A stretch of DNA of 64,000 nt from Paraburkholderia phenazinium (GTDB lineage Bacteria; Pseudomonadota; Gammaproteobacteria; Burkholderiales; Burkholderiaceae). The notes under the pieces were generated by a model. It worked only from the letters and a program-made list of their open reading frames with translations, was not told the DNA's origin and did not search any database. The stretch's first letter is position 1. The number at the start of each line of letters is the position of its first letter. Shown here in pieces: positions 1 to 8,403 of the stretch. The stretch covers positions 2,728,001 to 2,792,000 of the forward strand of contig NZ_FSRU01000001.1 of the NCBI RefSeq assembly GCF_900142845.1, read 5' to 3'. Position numbers and translations under genes: made by a program.

Positions 1-318
1 AATCTCGTGATAGAGATCTTCGTCGATGTCGTTAAGTGCGGACGGGAAAGCTCGACCCGCGTTGGCAAACACGACATCCAGACCGCCGAACTGCTCTTTC
101 ACCTCAGCGGCGATCCTCTGCATGTCCGCGGTCGAACGTACATCGCCCTTGAGAACCAGCGCGTTCTCCCCGAGCTCGGCCTTCACTCGCTCAAATGCGG
201 CAACATCGCGACCCGTCACCGCTACCCGGGCGCCTTCTGCAATGAAGAGCCTGGCAGTCGCGAGACCGATGCCACTGGTGCCGCCCGTGATCAAAGCTGA
301 CTTGTTCTTAAGCCTCAT
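1..318 (-). CDS. SDR family oxidoreductase, N-terminal part (runs off the window)
   Basis: Reading leftwards from an ATG at 318, an open frame continues for 106 codons to the window edge, so only the N-terminal half of the protein is present. It opens with a Rossmann fold: the glycine-rich NAD(P)-binding motif TGGTSGIG lies at about residues 11-18 and the NAG motif of classical short-chain dehydrogenases at about residues 85-87. The family catalyses NAD(P)-dependent oxidation or reduction of small alcohols and ketones in the cytoplasm. The catalytic Tyr-x-x-x-Lys lies beyond the edge. The substrate cannot be told from this part. It has its own upstream gap of about 170 bases before the convergently placed end of the GST gene. 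Confidence 0.9.
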   Translation of the reverse strand, partial: MRLKNKSALITGGTSGIGLATARLFIAEGARVAVTGRDVAAFERVKAELGENALVLKGDVRSTADMQRIAAEVKEQFGGLDVVFANAGRAFPSALNDIDEDLYHEI

Positions 319-492
319 CTTCTGTTCCTTTCTCTGCTTCGTGATTGATCAAGCCGAAAGTTCAACGCGCAGTCATGTTTGCGCGCGTGTCCCGGCCTGA
401 TTTCCTGGGCAAATTATGGAACCTGAAGCAAATGGCGCAAAGGTCTTATAACCCTCAAAAAACGTCACCCTATCTCAGGCTAATGGCCGAAT

Positions 493-1128
493 TCAATTGC
501 CTCGCAATCCGTCCGCGCCTAGAACGCGCTGGACCGTTGGCCTATCCCTGACACGTTCGTACCACGCTTGCAGGTGACGGTGCGAACTGAAGTCAATGTT
601 CGCGTTGTATACGGACTTCATCCATGCGGCCCTACCCCAGCCCGTTAGTGCGAACAGATAGGCGTCGGCGATCGTGAACGTGTCGCCGAGGAGAAACCGC
701 TTGCCGGCTAGCTGTTGATCAATCCACGCGTACCTGCTTTCAAGCTTTGGCCCGGCGGTATCGACCCACTTGCCCGCTGCCACGGCATAGAGCAGCGGGA
801 TAAAGCCTTTATGCACTTCAGAAGTCAGAAAATTGAGCCATTCGAGCAACCTGTAGCGTTCCATCGTGCCGTAAGCGGGTACCAATCCCAATTCAGGACG
901 TTGATCGGCAAGATACTGCGCAATGACCGGTCCTTCATGCAGAAGCGTACCGTCGTCCAGTTGCAGGAGCGGTACGTAGCCCAGTTCGGAAAGGTCGTAA
1001 TAACTGGTCTTGTCCTCCAGCAAATGCTTGCGGGCATCGACCTTGACGATTTCCACATTCAATCCGGTCTCCTGCAAGACGATGCAAATCGCTTGTGAAC
1101 AACTACCGGGTGCGTGATATAGCTTCAT
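493..1128 (-). CDS. gstA: Glutathione S-transferase, beta class
   Basis: A 211-residue protein, the usual length for bacterial GSTs. The N-terminal thioredoxin-like domain opens with MKLYHAPGSCS, which resembles E. coli GstA and carries the beta-class cysteine at residue 10. A glutathione-binding segment with EGPVIAQYL follows near residue 65, and the rest is the all-helical C-terminal domain. Such enzymes conjugate glutathione to electrophiles in the cytoplasm. The open frame extends upstream, but the ATG at 1128 is preceded by AAGGA and begins exactly where the family does. It is divergent from an HxlR regulator with a shared 136-base promoter region, which suggests that the regulator controls it. 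Confidence 0.93.
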   Translation of the reverse strand: MKLYHAPGSCSQAICIVLQETGLNVEIVKVDARKHLLEDKTSYYDLSELGYVPLLQLDDGTLLHEGPVIAQYLADQRPELGLVPAYGTMERYRLLEWLNFLTSEVHKGFIPLLYAVAAGKWVDTAGPKLESRYAWIDQQLAGKRFLLGDTFTIADAYLFALTGWGRAAWMKSVYNANIDFSSHRHLQAWYERVRDRPTVQRVLGADGLRGN

Positions 1129-1233
1129 GCATTTTTCCTTATGATCGAAAACGTATGCCGCCATTTTTATGGCGCAGAAACGAATATCTCCCAGCAAGGA
1201 TAAAAAGAGAAGAAGGCAGAATTTTGTGATATA

Positions 1234-1250
1234 GGTACAAAAAATATACC
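1234..1250. promoter_or_regulatory. Candidate HxlR operator
   Basis: GGTA-N9-TACC is a short inverted repeat 14 bases before the start codon of the HxlR gene, within the divergent gst-hxlR promoter region. Its spacing and A/T-rich centre resemble sites bound by HxlR-family dimers. Autoregulation and control of the GST gene are inferred. Confidence 0.4.
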
Positions 1251-1264
1251 CATGCGGAAAAGCC

Positions 1265-1627
1265 ATGAAAAGAAGTGCGACAGGATGTTCCGTCGAAGAG
1301 GCAATGCGCTTGCTGGGTGGTCGCTGGCGTCTGCTGCTGGTGTCGTATCTGCTGGACGGGCCGAAGCGGTTTAACGATCTGCGCAGGGATGTTCCGGGAA
1401 TATCGCAGCGCATGTTGACGCTTGACTTGCGAGCACTCGAACAGGTTGGTCTGGTCCAACGGACTGTGTTCGCTGAAGTGCCGGTAAGAGTCGAGTACCA
1501 GCTCACCGAGGATGGTCAGCGGCTAAGGCCTGTCGTCGAGGTGATGCGTGATTTTGGACTTTGGCTTAAGTCCCGCCCTGAGCTGGAACCTGAAAGCTCA
1601 GAGCTCGACGCTGTCGAGGACGCATAG
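1265..1627 (+). CDS. HxlR-family winged-helix transcriptional regulator
   Basis: A 120-residue protein with the HxlR layout: an N-terminal Cys (residue 8, in ATGCSVEEA), then LLGGRWRLLLVSYLLDGPKRF and the winged-helix segment ISQRMLTLDLRALEQVGLV. The family binds DNA as dimers and often senses electrophiles or quinones through a conserved N-terminal cysteine. It faces away from a glutathione S-transferase gene, so a role in sensing reactive compounds is plausible but inferred. The C-terminal tail is acidic (about residues 108-120) and looks disordered. The Shine-Dalgarno sequence is weak (GGAAAA). Confidence 0.92.
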   Translation: MKRSATGCSVEEAMRLLGGRWRLLLVSYLLDGPKRFNDLRRDVPGISQRMLTLDLRALEQVGLVQRTVFAEVPVRVEYQLTEDGQRLRPVVEVMRDFGLWLKSRPELEPESSELDAVEDA

Positions 1628-1689
1628 GAATCAAGAACAGAGAAGAACGGCTTGTTCTTCACGGAAACGCTTCAACGGAGAGATGAGCG

Positions 1690-2184
1690 ATGGCCTCGAA
1701 AAACATCCGCAGAGCAACGGCAGAGGACGTACCGGTTCTTACACAGATCCGCAACGATGCGCATGCGAAGAAAGTGGTTCATGGCGATTATGCGTGGGGC
1801 AAGGAAGGCGACGGATTTTCCGAGCGATGGGTGCGAAACAATGTCGCCGAAAAAGAAGTGTATGTCGTTGAACTGGATGGCACGCCGGTCGGAACATTTT
1901 CACTCGATCTCGACGACGAAAAGCACTGGGGACCTCAGGAACCGATCGCCGGTTATGTGCATGGGCTGTGCGTGCGGGAAGGCTTTAACGGACGTGGACT
2001 CGGCCGCTTCATGCTTGACTGGTGCGCTAACAGGGTAAGCGGCTTGAACCGGCGTTTTGTTCGACTCGACTGTGCCGTCCAGAACGCGAAGCTATGCGCC
2101 TACTACGAGTCGCTTGGCTTTATCCGCGTAGGGCTGAAGTCCGACGGCTATGTCTGGTCACTCTACGAGAAATCGGCTGACTAA
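1690..2184 (+). CDS. GNAT family N-acetyltransferase
   Basis: A 164-residue single-domain protein of the GNAT superfamily, which transfers acetyl groups from acetyl-CoA to amines. The core is recognisable: a beta-strand ending in HGLCVREGF, then the acetyl-CoA pyrophosphate-binding loop NGRGLGRFML at about residues 99-108, then the C-terminal NAKLCAYYESLGF segment. It follows the HxlR gene by about 60 bases on the same strand and could be cotranscribed. The start is supported by GGAGAG upstream. The substrate is not predictable. Confidence 0.9.
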   Translation: MASKNIRRATAEDVPVLTQIRNDAHAKKVVHGDYAWGKEGDGFSERWVRNNVAEKEVYVVELDGTPVGTFSLDLDDEKHWGPQEPIAGYVHGLCVREGFNGRGLGRFMLDWCANRVSGLNRRFVRLDCAVQNAKLCAYYESLGFIRVGLKSDGYVWSLYEKSAD

Positions 2185-2303
2185 CCTGCTTTGGCCTCTT
2201 GCCGCGGCCATTCGTTCGACCGGGTTACCCGGCATCGCTTTAGAATTCAGAAGAATTGTCCCCTAAGCGCTTCACCCCTGACGAGGCGAGGAGAAGAGAT
2301 GTC

Positions 2304-4094
2304 ATGAACAGACGAAGCCTTCTAAAAGGAGTTGCCGCGCTGCCCGTCCTTGCCACCACCTCGACCTTCGCCGATACGCCTTCCGCCGTGTCTAAAGCGG
2401 GCCGCGTGCGGCCCAGCGATCCCGCCTGGCCGAAAGCGAATGAATGGGAGTCGCTGAGTCGAGCGGTGGGCGGAAATCTGTTGCAACCCACGACGATCTG
2501 GCAGGCCTGCGCGGAAGCGCCCCGCTCGCCCACCTGCCTCGCCCGCCTCAAGGAAGCGCGCAACCCGATCGCTCTCGGCGACGATCCCGGCGGCACCCAG
2601 GTTTCCGGCTGGCTCGACGCATGGACGCCCAACGCGAGCGCCTACGCAGTGGCGGCCCGTTCTACCGCAGACGTGGTTGCGGGCGTCAATTTCGTCCGTC
2701 AACACAATTTGCGCATGGTCGTGAAAGGCGGCGGCCACAGTTACCTTGGCGGTTCGAACGCGGTGGATTCTCTTCTGATCTGGACCCGTGCGATGAACCG
2801 TATCGAGCTGCATGACGCTTTCGTTCCATCAGGCTGCACGACACCCCCGACGCCGGCTGTGACCGTAGAAGCAGGTTGCATGTGGATCGATGTCTACACC
2901 GCCGTCACCACCCAGGTGGGACGATACGTCCAGGGCGGCGGCTGTACGAGCGTGGGCGTAGCCGGCCTCGTCCAGGGCGGCGGTTTCGGATCGTTCTCGA
3001 AGCGCTACGGACTGGCGGCCGCGAGCCTGCTCCAGGCCGAGATCGTCACCGCCGACGGCGTGGTCCGCACGGTCAACGCATCGCAGGAGCCCGATCTTTT
3101 CTGGGCGCTGAAAGGCGGAGGTGGCGGCACGTTTGGCGTGGTGACCAGGATCACCTTGCAGACCCACGACCTGCCCGAGAACTTCGGCTGGGCGCTGTTC
3201 GAGGTCAAGGCGTCATCACGCGACGCTTACCGGCGACTGGTCGAACAGCTCGTCGATTACTATGCCGAACACCTTTTCAGCCCCCAATGGGGCGAGAAGC
3301 TTGTTTTTCAAAGCGACGGAATTCGCGTGGCGATGGCGTGTCAGGGGCTGAGCAACGAACAGGCTAAATCGGCCTGGGCACCCTTCATCGCCTGGGTGCG
3401 CGCCGTGCCGGCGGACTTCACCTTCAGCGAAGCACCTCACATCGGCGCCAGCCCGGCACGCCGCTGGTGGGATATCGAGGCCAACCCGGGACTGGTGCCC
3501 GACCCGCGCCCTGAAGCCCCCAGCAACCATGGCTGGTGGCGCGGCGATGGCGATGAGGTCTCGCTATTTCTGCACGGCTACGAGTCGCAATGGCTGCCCG
3601 CCACGCTGCTCGCACCTGCCCAACGCGGTCGGCTTGCCGAGGCGCTCATGGAGGCCGCTCAATTTCAGGCCGTGGAGTTGCATCTCAACAAAGGACTCGC
3701 AGGCGCACCACCGGAGGTGAACGAACAAGCGCGTCAGTGCGCCATGAATCCGAGCGTCGCCGACGCCTTCGCCCTGATGATTACGGCTGCAGGCGGCCCG
3801 CCGCCGTTTGCGGGTCTGCCGATCGCTCCACCTGACATGGCACAGGCACATCGCAATGCCGAGGGTGTCGCCAAGGCTGCGGCTGTTCTCAAAGCGTTGT
3901 CGCCACAAAGCGGCGCCTATATTTCGGAGACCGACTTTTTTCGCGGAGATTGGCGCGAGGCGTTCTGGGGGCCTCATTATGCGCGGCTGAAAGCGATCAA
4001 AGACCGCTACGACCCGGCGGGCTTCTTTTTCGTCCATCATGGCGTCGGCAGCGAGGACTGGAGTCCCGACGGCTTCACGCCCGTGCGGTCGTAA
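2304..4094 (+). CDS. Tat-exported FAD-linked oxidoreductase, berberine bridge enzyme type
   Basis: A 596-residue protein. The chosen ATG at 2304 has AGGAG ten bases upstream and begins a twin-arginine signal peptide (NRRSLLKG, then a hydrophobic stretch to about residue 23), so export in a folded state to the periplasm is expected. The VAO-type FAD-binding domain follows. His145 in GGGHS and Cys214 in GGGCTSVGV align with the two residues that bind FAD covalently at two points in berberine bridge enzyme relatives. The C-terminal BBE domain ends with YDPAGFFFVHHG. Relatives oxidise alcohols, sugars or alkaloids with O2 and release H2O2. The substrate is unknown. An in-frame ATG at 2256 would bury the signal peptide and is rejected. 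Confidence 0.88.
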   Translation: MNRRSLLKGVAALPVLATTSTFADTPSAVSKAGRVRPSDPAWPKANEWESLSRAVGGNLLQPTTIWQACAEAPRSPTCLARLKEARNPIALGDDPGGTQVSGWLDAWTPNASAYAVAARSTADVVAGVNFVRQHNLRMVVKGGGHSYLGGSNAVDSLLIWTRAMNRIELHDAFVPSGCTTPPTPAVTVEAGCMWIDVYTAVTTQVGRYVQGGGCTSVGVAGLVQGGGFGSFSKRYGLAAASLLQAEIVTADGVVRTVNASQEPDLFWALKGGGGGTFGVVTRITLQTHDLPENFGWALFEVKASSRDAYRRLVEQLVDYYAEHLFSPQWGEKLVFQSDGIRVAMACQGLSNEQAKSAWAPFIAWVRAVPADFTFSEAPHIGASPARRWWDIEANPGLVPDPRPEAPSNHGWWRGDGDEVSLFLHGYESQWLPATLLAPAQRGRLAEALMEAAQFQAVELHLNKGLAGAPPEVNEQARQCAMNPSVADAFALMITAAGGPPPFAGLPIAPPDMAQAHRNAEGVAKAAAVLKALSPQSGAYISETDFFRGDWREAFWGPHYARLKAIKDRYDPAGFFFVHHGVGSEDWSPDGFTPVRS

Positions 4095-4238
4095 TCGTTT
4101 CCGTGTTACGCAATTGGGCTGCGAAGAATCGGACGCAGTTCGTTTCGCGCGTAGACTAGTGCCGCAGGTGCCCTTTGTCACATTGGCGCCGGATGATGGT
4201 GGCGCCTTTCGCTCAACATCTTCGAGGAGGGAATGACC

Positions 4239-5075
4239 ATGCCGTATGTCACGACGAAAGACAGTGTCGATATTTTCTACAAAGACTGGGGCCCGAAAGA
4301 TGCCCAGCCTATCGTGTTCCACCACGGCTGGCCGTTGTCTGCCGATGACTGGGATGCACAGATGCTCTTCTTCGTTCAGAAGGGTTATCGGGTCATCGCG
4401 CACGACCGGCGCGGCCATGGTCGTTCGTCGCAGGTCTCCGACGGGCACGACATGGATCACTACGCCGCGGACGCCTTCGCGGTCGTTGAAGCGCTCGATC
4501 TGCGCAATGCCGTGCATATCGGCCATTCAACAGGCGGCGGCGAGGTGGCGCGTTACGTGGCGAAGCATGGGCAACCGGCAGGACGGGTCGCCAAGGCGGT
4601 GCTGGTGAGCGCCGTGCCTCCGCTGATGCTCAAGACCGAAGCGAATCCCGAAGGTCTTCCGCTCGAGGTGTTCGATGGCTTCCGCAATGCGCTTGCCGCC
4701 AACCGCGCCCAGTTTTTCGTCGACGTGCCGAGCGGTCCTTTCTACGGTTTTAACCGTCCCGGTGCGGCCGTCCATCAGGGCGTGATCGATAACTGGTGGC
4801 GACAGGGCATGATGGGTAGCGCGCTGGCGCACTACGAAGGCATCAAGGCCTTCTCCGAGACCGACCAGACCGGCGACCTCAAGTCGATTACCGTCCCGAC
4901 GCTGGTATTACACGGCGAAGACGACCAGATCGTGCCGATCGCCGATGCGGCGTTGAAGTCAATCAAACTGCTTCAGAACGGCACGCTGAAGACCTACCCT
5001 GGCTACGCGCACGGCATGTTGACGATCAATGCGGAGATCCTCAACGCGGATCTTCTCGCTTTCGTGCAGGCATAA
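4239..5075 (+). CDS. Alpha/beta hydrolase, non-heme chloroperoxidase type
   Basis: A 278-residue protein, the typical length of cofactor-free haloperoxidases/perhydrolases. The catalytic triad is visible: Ser97 in GHSTGGG, Asp228 or Asp229 in HGEDDQIVP, and His258 in YAHGM. The oxyanion motif HHGWP is at residues 28-32. These enzymes form peracids from acetate and H2O2, which can halogenate substrates, and also hydrolyse esters. The ATG at 4239 was preferred over 4233 because AGGAGG at 4225-4230 then has ideal spacing. The upstream neighbour is predicted to release H2O2, so a functional pairing is possible but unproven. Confidence 0.92.
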   Translation: MPYVTTKDSVDIFYKDWGPKDAQPIVFHHGWPLSADDWDAQMLFFVQKGYRVIAHDRRGHGRSSQVSDGHDMDHYAADAFAVVEALDLRNAVHIGHSTGGGEVARYVAKHGQPAGRVAKAVLVSAVPPLMLKTEANPEGLPLEVFDGFRNALAANRAQFFVDVPSGPFYGFNRPGAAVHQGVIDNWWRQGMMGSALAHYEGIKAFSETDQTGDLKSITVPTLVLHGEDDQIVPIADAALKSIKLLQNGTLKTYPGYAHGMLTINAEILNADLLAFVQA

Positions 5076-5178
5076 GCACTACAACATGAGACCGGGCAGA
5101 CAAAGCCCGGTCAATTTCGCTTTCAAGCCTGCATCCCAACGGCAACCCTGTTCGTCTGTCATCCGGGGGCGTTTCACC

Positions 5179-6423
5179 ATGTCCGACCACAGCGATAGTC
5201 AGTCTGTCACGATGTCTGACCGACCCGGTAGTCAATCTGCATTGCGTCAAGTTGCAGCTTCGAGGCTTTTTCTCGGCGCAACGATGGCGATGTTTCTGTC
5301 GGGTCTCGGCGCGTCGGCGGCTGCACCACAGATCGTTCTGTTTTTGGTGAAGGAGCTCGGCGCCTCGCTGCCGTTGGCGGGGTTGTACTACTTGACCAGC
5401 CTTGCCGCGCCAGTCGCGGGGTATTGCGTCGGCCGCTATTCCGATCGCACAGGGAATCGCCTCGGTCTTTTTCGCATGTGTGCTGTGGCGGGCTTTGTAG
5501 GCTGGGCGGGGCTGGCCCTCGCTACTTCGGTCTGGATGCCCTTCATCATCGCCATTGCTTTGCTGGCCGTTTCCGGTGCTAGCGCCTCGCAAATTTTTGC
5601 GGCTGTCCACGACGAACTCATCGACAAGCCCGGCGACGCAAATGAAAGTGTCGTCGCCATCATCCGGATGGCGCTGACCGGCGGATGGATCGTCGGGCCG
5701 GTCCTGGGTGCGTGGGTGGCGGCTGCCTATGGCCTGCGCCCCATGCTTTGGATGACCTCCATCTGCATGCTTCTGCAGATCGCACCGCTCGGAACGCTGA
5801 ACCCCACCGTCAAGCTCAAGCCGGCATCGGCGAGCGAGCCCGCGCATCACGCCAGCCTGCGTGCCATGCTTCCACTGCTGACGTTCACAGGACTCTTCGT
5901 GCTGGTCTACACAGGGGAGCCGGTAAAGTACGGATTCCTGCTGATCTACATGGAAGAACACCTCAAGCTAAGTCCTGCCGTACGGGGAGCGGTCATCGGG
6001 ATACAGCCATTCATCGAGCTGCTCATCATGCCCTTCAGCATCGGACTGGGCCGCAAGCTTGGCAACGTATGGCTGATGTGTCTCGCGGCCGCCATGGGGG
6101 TCTTTGCCAATCTTTGCTTTGCGCTCTGGCCGTCCGCAGCGGGCATGTTCGCCGGACAGATCCTCATGGGGGGCGTTTGGGGCGTATTTATGGTGCTGGG
6201 CATCCTCGTCGCTCAACGCCTGCTTCCCAATGCGGTGGGGACGGCGTCGGCCATCTTCATGAGCTCGACGGCTCTCGCCTCGGCGTTAGGCGGCATCGCG
6301 GGAGGTTTCGGGGTTGCATTCCTGGGCCTTCCCAATGTCTTCCTGCTGCCGGCGCTCTGTGCGGGTATCGCCGTTATCGGACTGGCATGGATGGCACGCA
6401 CCGAAAGCTTCAAGGTGTCTTGA
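5179..6423 (+). CDS. MFS transporter, sugar-efflux (Set-like) type
   Basis: A 414-residue inner-membrane protein with about 12 hydrophobic segments. The loop between helices 2 and 3 carries GRYSDRTGNR, the major facilitator signature. The segment HDELIDKPGDANESVVAIIRM followed by GGWIVGP resembles the matching region of SetA/SetB sugar efflux transporters, so export of sugars or small drugs is likely, though the substrate is not certain. The ATG at 5179 follows GGGGG; a second ATG at 5212 would also work. The frame is open further upstream, but that part does not resemble the family. Its end overlaps a minus-strand gene remnant by 14 bases. Confidence 0.85.
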   Translation: MSDHSDSQSVTMSDRPGSQSALRQVAASRLFLGATMAMFLSGLGASAAAPQIVLFLVKELGASLPLAGLYYLTSLAAPVAGYCVGRYSDRTGNRLGLFRMCAVAGFVGWAGLALATSVWMPFIIAIALLAVSGASASQIFAAVHDELIDKPGDANESVVAIIRMALTGGWIVGPVLGAWVAAAYGLRPMLWMTSICMLLQIAPLGTLNPTVKLKPASASEPAHHASLRAMLPLLTFTGLFVLVYTGEPVKYGFLLIYMEEHLKLSPAVRGAVIGIQPFIELLIMPFSIGLGRKLGNVWLMCLAAAMGVFANLCFALWPSAAGMFAGQILMGGVWGVFMVLGILVAQRLLPNAVGTASAIFMSSTALASALGGIAGGFGVAFLGLPNVFLLPALCAGIAVIGLAWMARTESFKVS

Positions 6424-6637
6424 GCCCGCCCTGCGAGTCATGCCTCGGCACGCTGCGGCTGGCGCGTAAGTGGGCGGCGCCGGCCTCGCTGACCCTCACT
6501 TCGGCGACGCCGCCGGGTGAATGGGTTCGCGTCAGATAGCCGCGCGCGCTGGCCTCCTCCCAGACCGGCAGGCGCGGGCAAGAGGTGCGCCAGGCTTCGA
6601 TGACCTCGCTGTACGGCTGGGCGCCCGCCCCGATCCA
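6410..6637 (-). pseudogene. 5'-truncated remnant of a small hypothetical gene
   Basis: Leftwards from about 6637 the frame reads PYSEVIEAWRTSCPRLPVWEE and then VRVSEAGAAHLRA, ending at a stop at 6410. It looks like the C-terminal part of a small protein of unknown function, but no convincing start or N-terminal half precedes it. Directly beside its broken end begins a piece of a LysR gene on the other strand, so the two appear joined by a deletion or recombination event near 6637-6643. The end overlaps the stop of the MFS gene. Confidence 0.45.
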
Positions 6638-6639
6638 TT

Positions 6640-6785
6640 CTCGGCGTGACGCTGATCGAGCGCACGACACGCTCAATCGCCCTCACGGAAATCGGGCGGG
6701 ACTTTCTCCCGCAGGCACGGCGGCTGCTCGGCGAACTGGCCGATGCGTTGGTGGAGATCCGCGAGACCGGCATGGCCCGGCTAGC
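6640..6785 (+). pseudogene. Fragment of a LysR-type regulator gene
   Basis: The translation LGVTLIERTTRSIALTEIG, then FLPQARRLLGELADAL, is the second half of a LysR helix-turn-helix domain plus the linker helix. The first helices and the whole effector-binding domain are missing. It starts abruptly at the junction with the minus-strand remnant and ends near 6785, shortly before the next acetyltransferase gene. It cannot encode a working regulator. Confidence 0.7.
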
Positions 6786-6841
6786 TGTTATAACCGGTAG
6801 GCGCTTCTTCTCCACGCTCCCCTTCACCCACTTCTTCAGCC

Positions 6842-7297
6842 ATGACTATCGCCTTCGAATCCCCCGATCAACCTGACGTGATCGCCCTCATTGCTCAGCT
6901 GGACGCTTACCAGGACACCCTGTACCCGCCAGAGAGCAGGCACGTCCTTGAGCTGGCGTCGTTGAGGCAACCCAATGTCCTGTTTGCCGTTGCGAGGGAT
7001 AGCACGGGTGAGGCCATCGGCTGTGGGGCGATAGTCCTCGGTCCTGAATTTGGCGAACTCAAACGCATGTACGTCAGTCCTCGCGGCCGAGGGCAAGGCG
7101 TGGCCAGGAAACTCCTGGCTCTGCTCGAGTCTGGGGCCGTAAGCTCTGGCTGCAAGTTGCTCAAGCTCGAAACCGGACCGTACCAACATGAGGCGCTGGC
7201 TTTCTATGCGTCGGCCGGTTACGAGCGCCAGGGACCGTTCGGCGATTACACGAACGACCCGCTGAGTGTGTTCATGCAGAAACACATCGCAGCCTGA
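6842..7297 (+). CDS. GNAT family N-acetyltransferase
   Basis: A 151-residue GNAT enzyme. It has the PPES motif near residue 25, a strand ending ELKRMYVSP, and the acetyl-CoA-binding loop RGRGQGVARKLL at about residues 82-93, followed by the GPYQHEALAFYASAGY region typical of the family. The protein is complete. There is no strong Shine-Dalgarno sequence before the ATG, which lies just past the LysR fragment, so its original promoter may have been changed by that rearrangement. The acyl acceptor is unknown. Confidence 0.88.
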   Translation: MTIAFESPDQPDVIALIAQLDAYQDTLYPPESRHVLELASLRQPNVLFAVARDSTGEAIGCGAIVLGPEFGELKRMYVSPRGRGQGVARKLLALLESGAVSSGCKLLKLETGPYQHEALAFYASAGYERQGPFGDYTNDPLSVFMQKHIAA

Positions 7298-7447
7298 GTC
7301 CGGGTTTCGTGCGGACACACGATAACCGTCGCGCTTTGCTGGGGTGGTTGACATGGGTGGGGTTAGGCGAGGAAAGGACGTTCGACTCTGCCACCCGAAT
7401 CGTTGACAATGCGCCTTGGGGATTCGTCCATCGCAGGAGTTAACGAA

Positions 7448-7678
7448 ATGCTTGTTTATATTTTTCGTGGACCCGGTCGTGTGTTCGGCGTGACGGCAGA
7501 CGCCACGGGGGCGAATCTGCCTGCAAGGTTCGCGCCCTGGGTTTCATTCAAGTCAGTGGAACTGAGCCGGGATAAACCGAACCCCGGCGTTGACCCGGGA
7601 GAGTGTCTGGACGACATCGCGAAGTACGGGTTCCACATCACCGATGCTCACGTTCGGATTACAGACCAGGTCGTTTGA
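7448..7678 (+). CDS. Small conserved-looking hypothetical protein
   Basis: A 76-residue protein with a very good ribosome-binding site (AGGAG at 7435-7439, eight bases before the ATG). It begins MLVYIFRGPGRVFG and ends with GFHITDAHVRI. It has no signal peptide, membrane segment or known motif. The strong start signal and ordinary codon use suggest it is expressed. The function is not recognised. Confidence 0.65.
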   Translation: MLVYIFRGPGRVFGVTADATGANLPARFAPWVSFKSVELSRDKPNPGVDPGECLDDIAKYGFHITDAHVRITDQVV

Positions 7679-7799
7679 TGCCGTGTTGTGCATACGGACT
7701 CTCTGGATAGGGTACGCGGCAGACCGAAAGCGCTCGTCCACTCTGGTCAATATTGGTGGGTTTCAAGGGCCGGGCCGGGCCGGGCCGGTTGTTATTGGG

Positions 7800-7850
7800 C
7801 TCAGTTCGGCCAGTTTCGGCCGTTCGACGTCGTGGCCTGAATCGTTGACA
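7800..7850. repeat. Intergenic repeat B, copy 1
   Basis: The first 26 bases of this stretch (7800-7825) match 24 of 26 bases at 15504-15529, and the similarity continues more weakly into a shared ATCGTTG. Both copies lie between genes in the accessory part of the window. A run of four GGGCC units lies just before it at 7767-7786. Confidence 0.5.
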
Positions 7851-7884
7851 CCGTCAAGACCAAGTTGACCGGATGCGCCGTCCG

Positions 7885-8403
7885 CTACCTTTTCAATAGG
7901 GCCGCGTAGTAGTCGGCGATGTTGTCCTCCGTCCCCTTTGTGATCCGATTGAATACTCGTCCCCATGGCCAGAAGCTGGAACCTGAGGTGGTTCGCAGAC
8001 CCGGGAATCGGCTTCCGCCAAGGGTGACCATACCCCATTCGCCACCATGATTGCGGCGATACACCTCTCCGACGTAACTTCCGTAGGCTTTCGCAAATGA
8101 CATGACTTGTTCGTCCGTTGGCTTGGGACTCGTGCTGACGTAGGATGAACTCATTTGCGCCAAGGCCTTTTCGACATTTGCAATACTCGCGTCCGACCAG
8201 TCGAGTTTTATTCCAAACTGTTTCGCGGAGAAGTCGACGGCGTCTAGCGAGTAGGCTTCCGCAATTTTCTGGATTTTTGGATCAGGAGAAAAGGACTGGT
8301 CAGATGGGGTTTCTGCCAGCGCAACTCCACCACGAACGCAAGCCATCAGGGCGATCAGCACTAACAGGAAGCGCTTTACGATTGTTTTCAAGAGGATTCC
8401 CAC
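7885..8403 (-). CDS. Secreted hypothetical protein
   Basis: A protein of up to 172 residues with an N-terminal signal peptide (basic start, a hydrophobic core ending near CVRGGVALAE). The mature part contains YGSYVGEVYRRNHGGEWG, which resembles the conserved core of DUF3806-type proteins; that link is by eye only. It should be periplasmic or outer-membrane associated. The GTG at 8403 overlaps its own GGAG, so the TTG at 8391, which would give a more typical signal peptide, may be the real start. It has no operon partner. Confidence 0.65.
   Translation of the reverse strand: MGILLKTIVKRFLLVLIALMACVRGGVALAETPSDQSFSPDPKIQKIAEAYSLDAVDFSAKQFGIKLDWSDASIANVEKALAQMSSSYVSTSPKPTDEQVMSFAKAYGSYVGEVYRRNHGGEWGMVTLGGSRFPGLRTTSGSSFWPWGRVFNRITKGTEDNIADYYAALLKR

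Noticed and set aside
5029..5178. N-terminal extension of the MFS transporter
   Set aside because: It begins inside the hydrolase gene and does not resemble transporters; the ATG at 5179 begins the usual N-terminus.
7767..7786. Four GGGCC units in a row
   Set aside because: A very short simple-sequence run between genes; too little to call a functional repeat.
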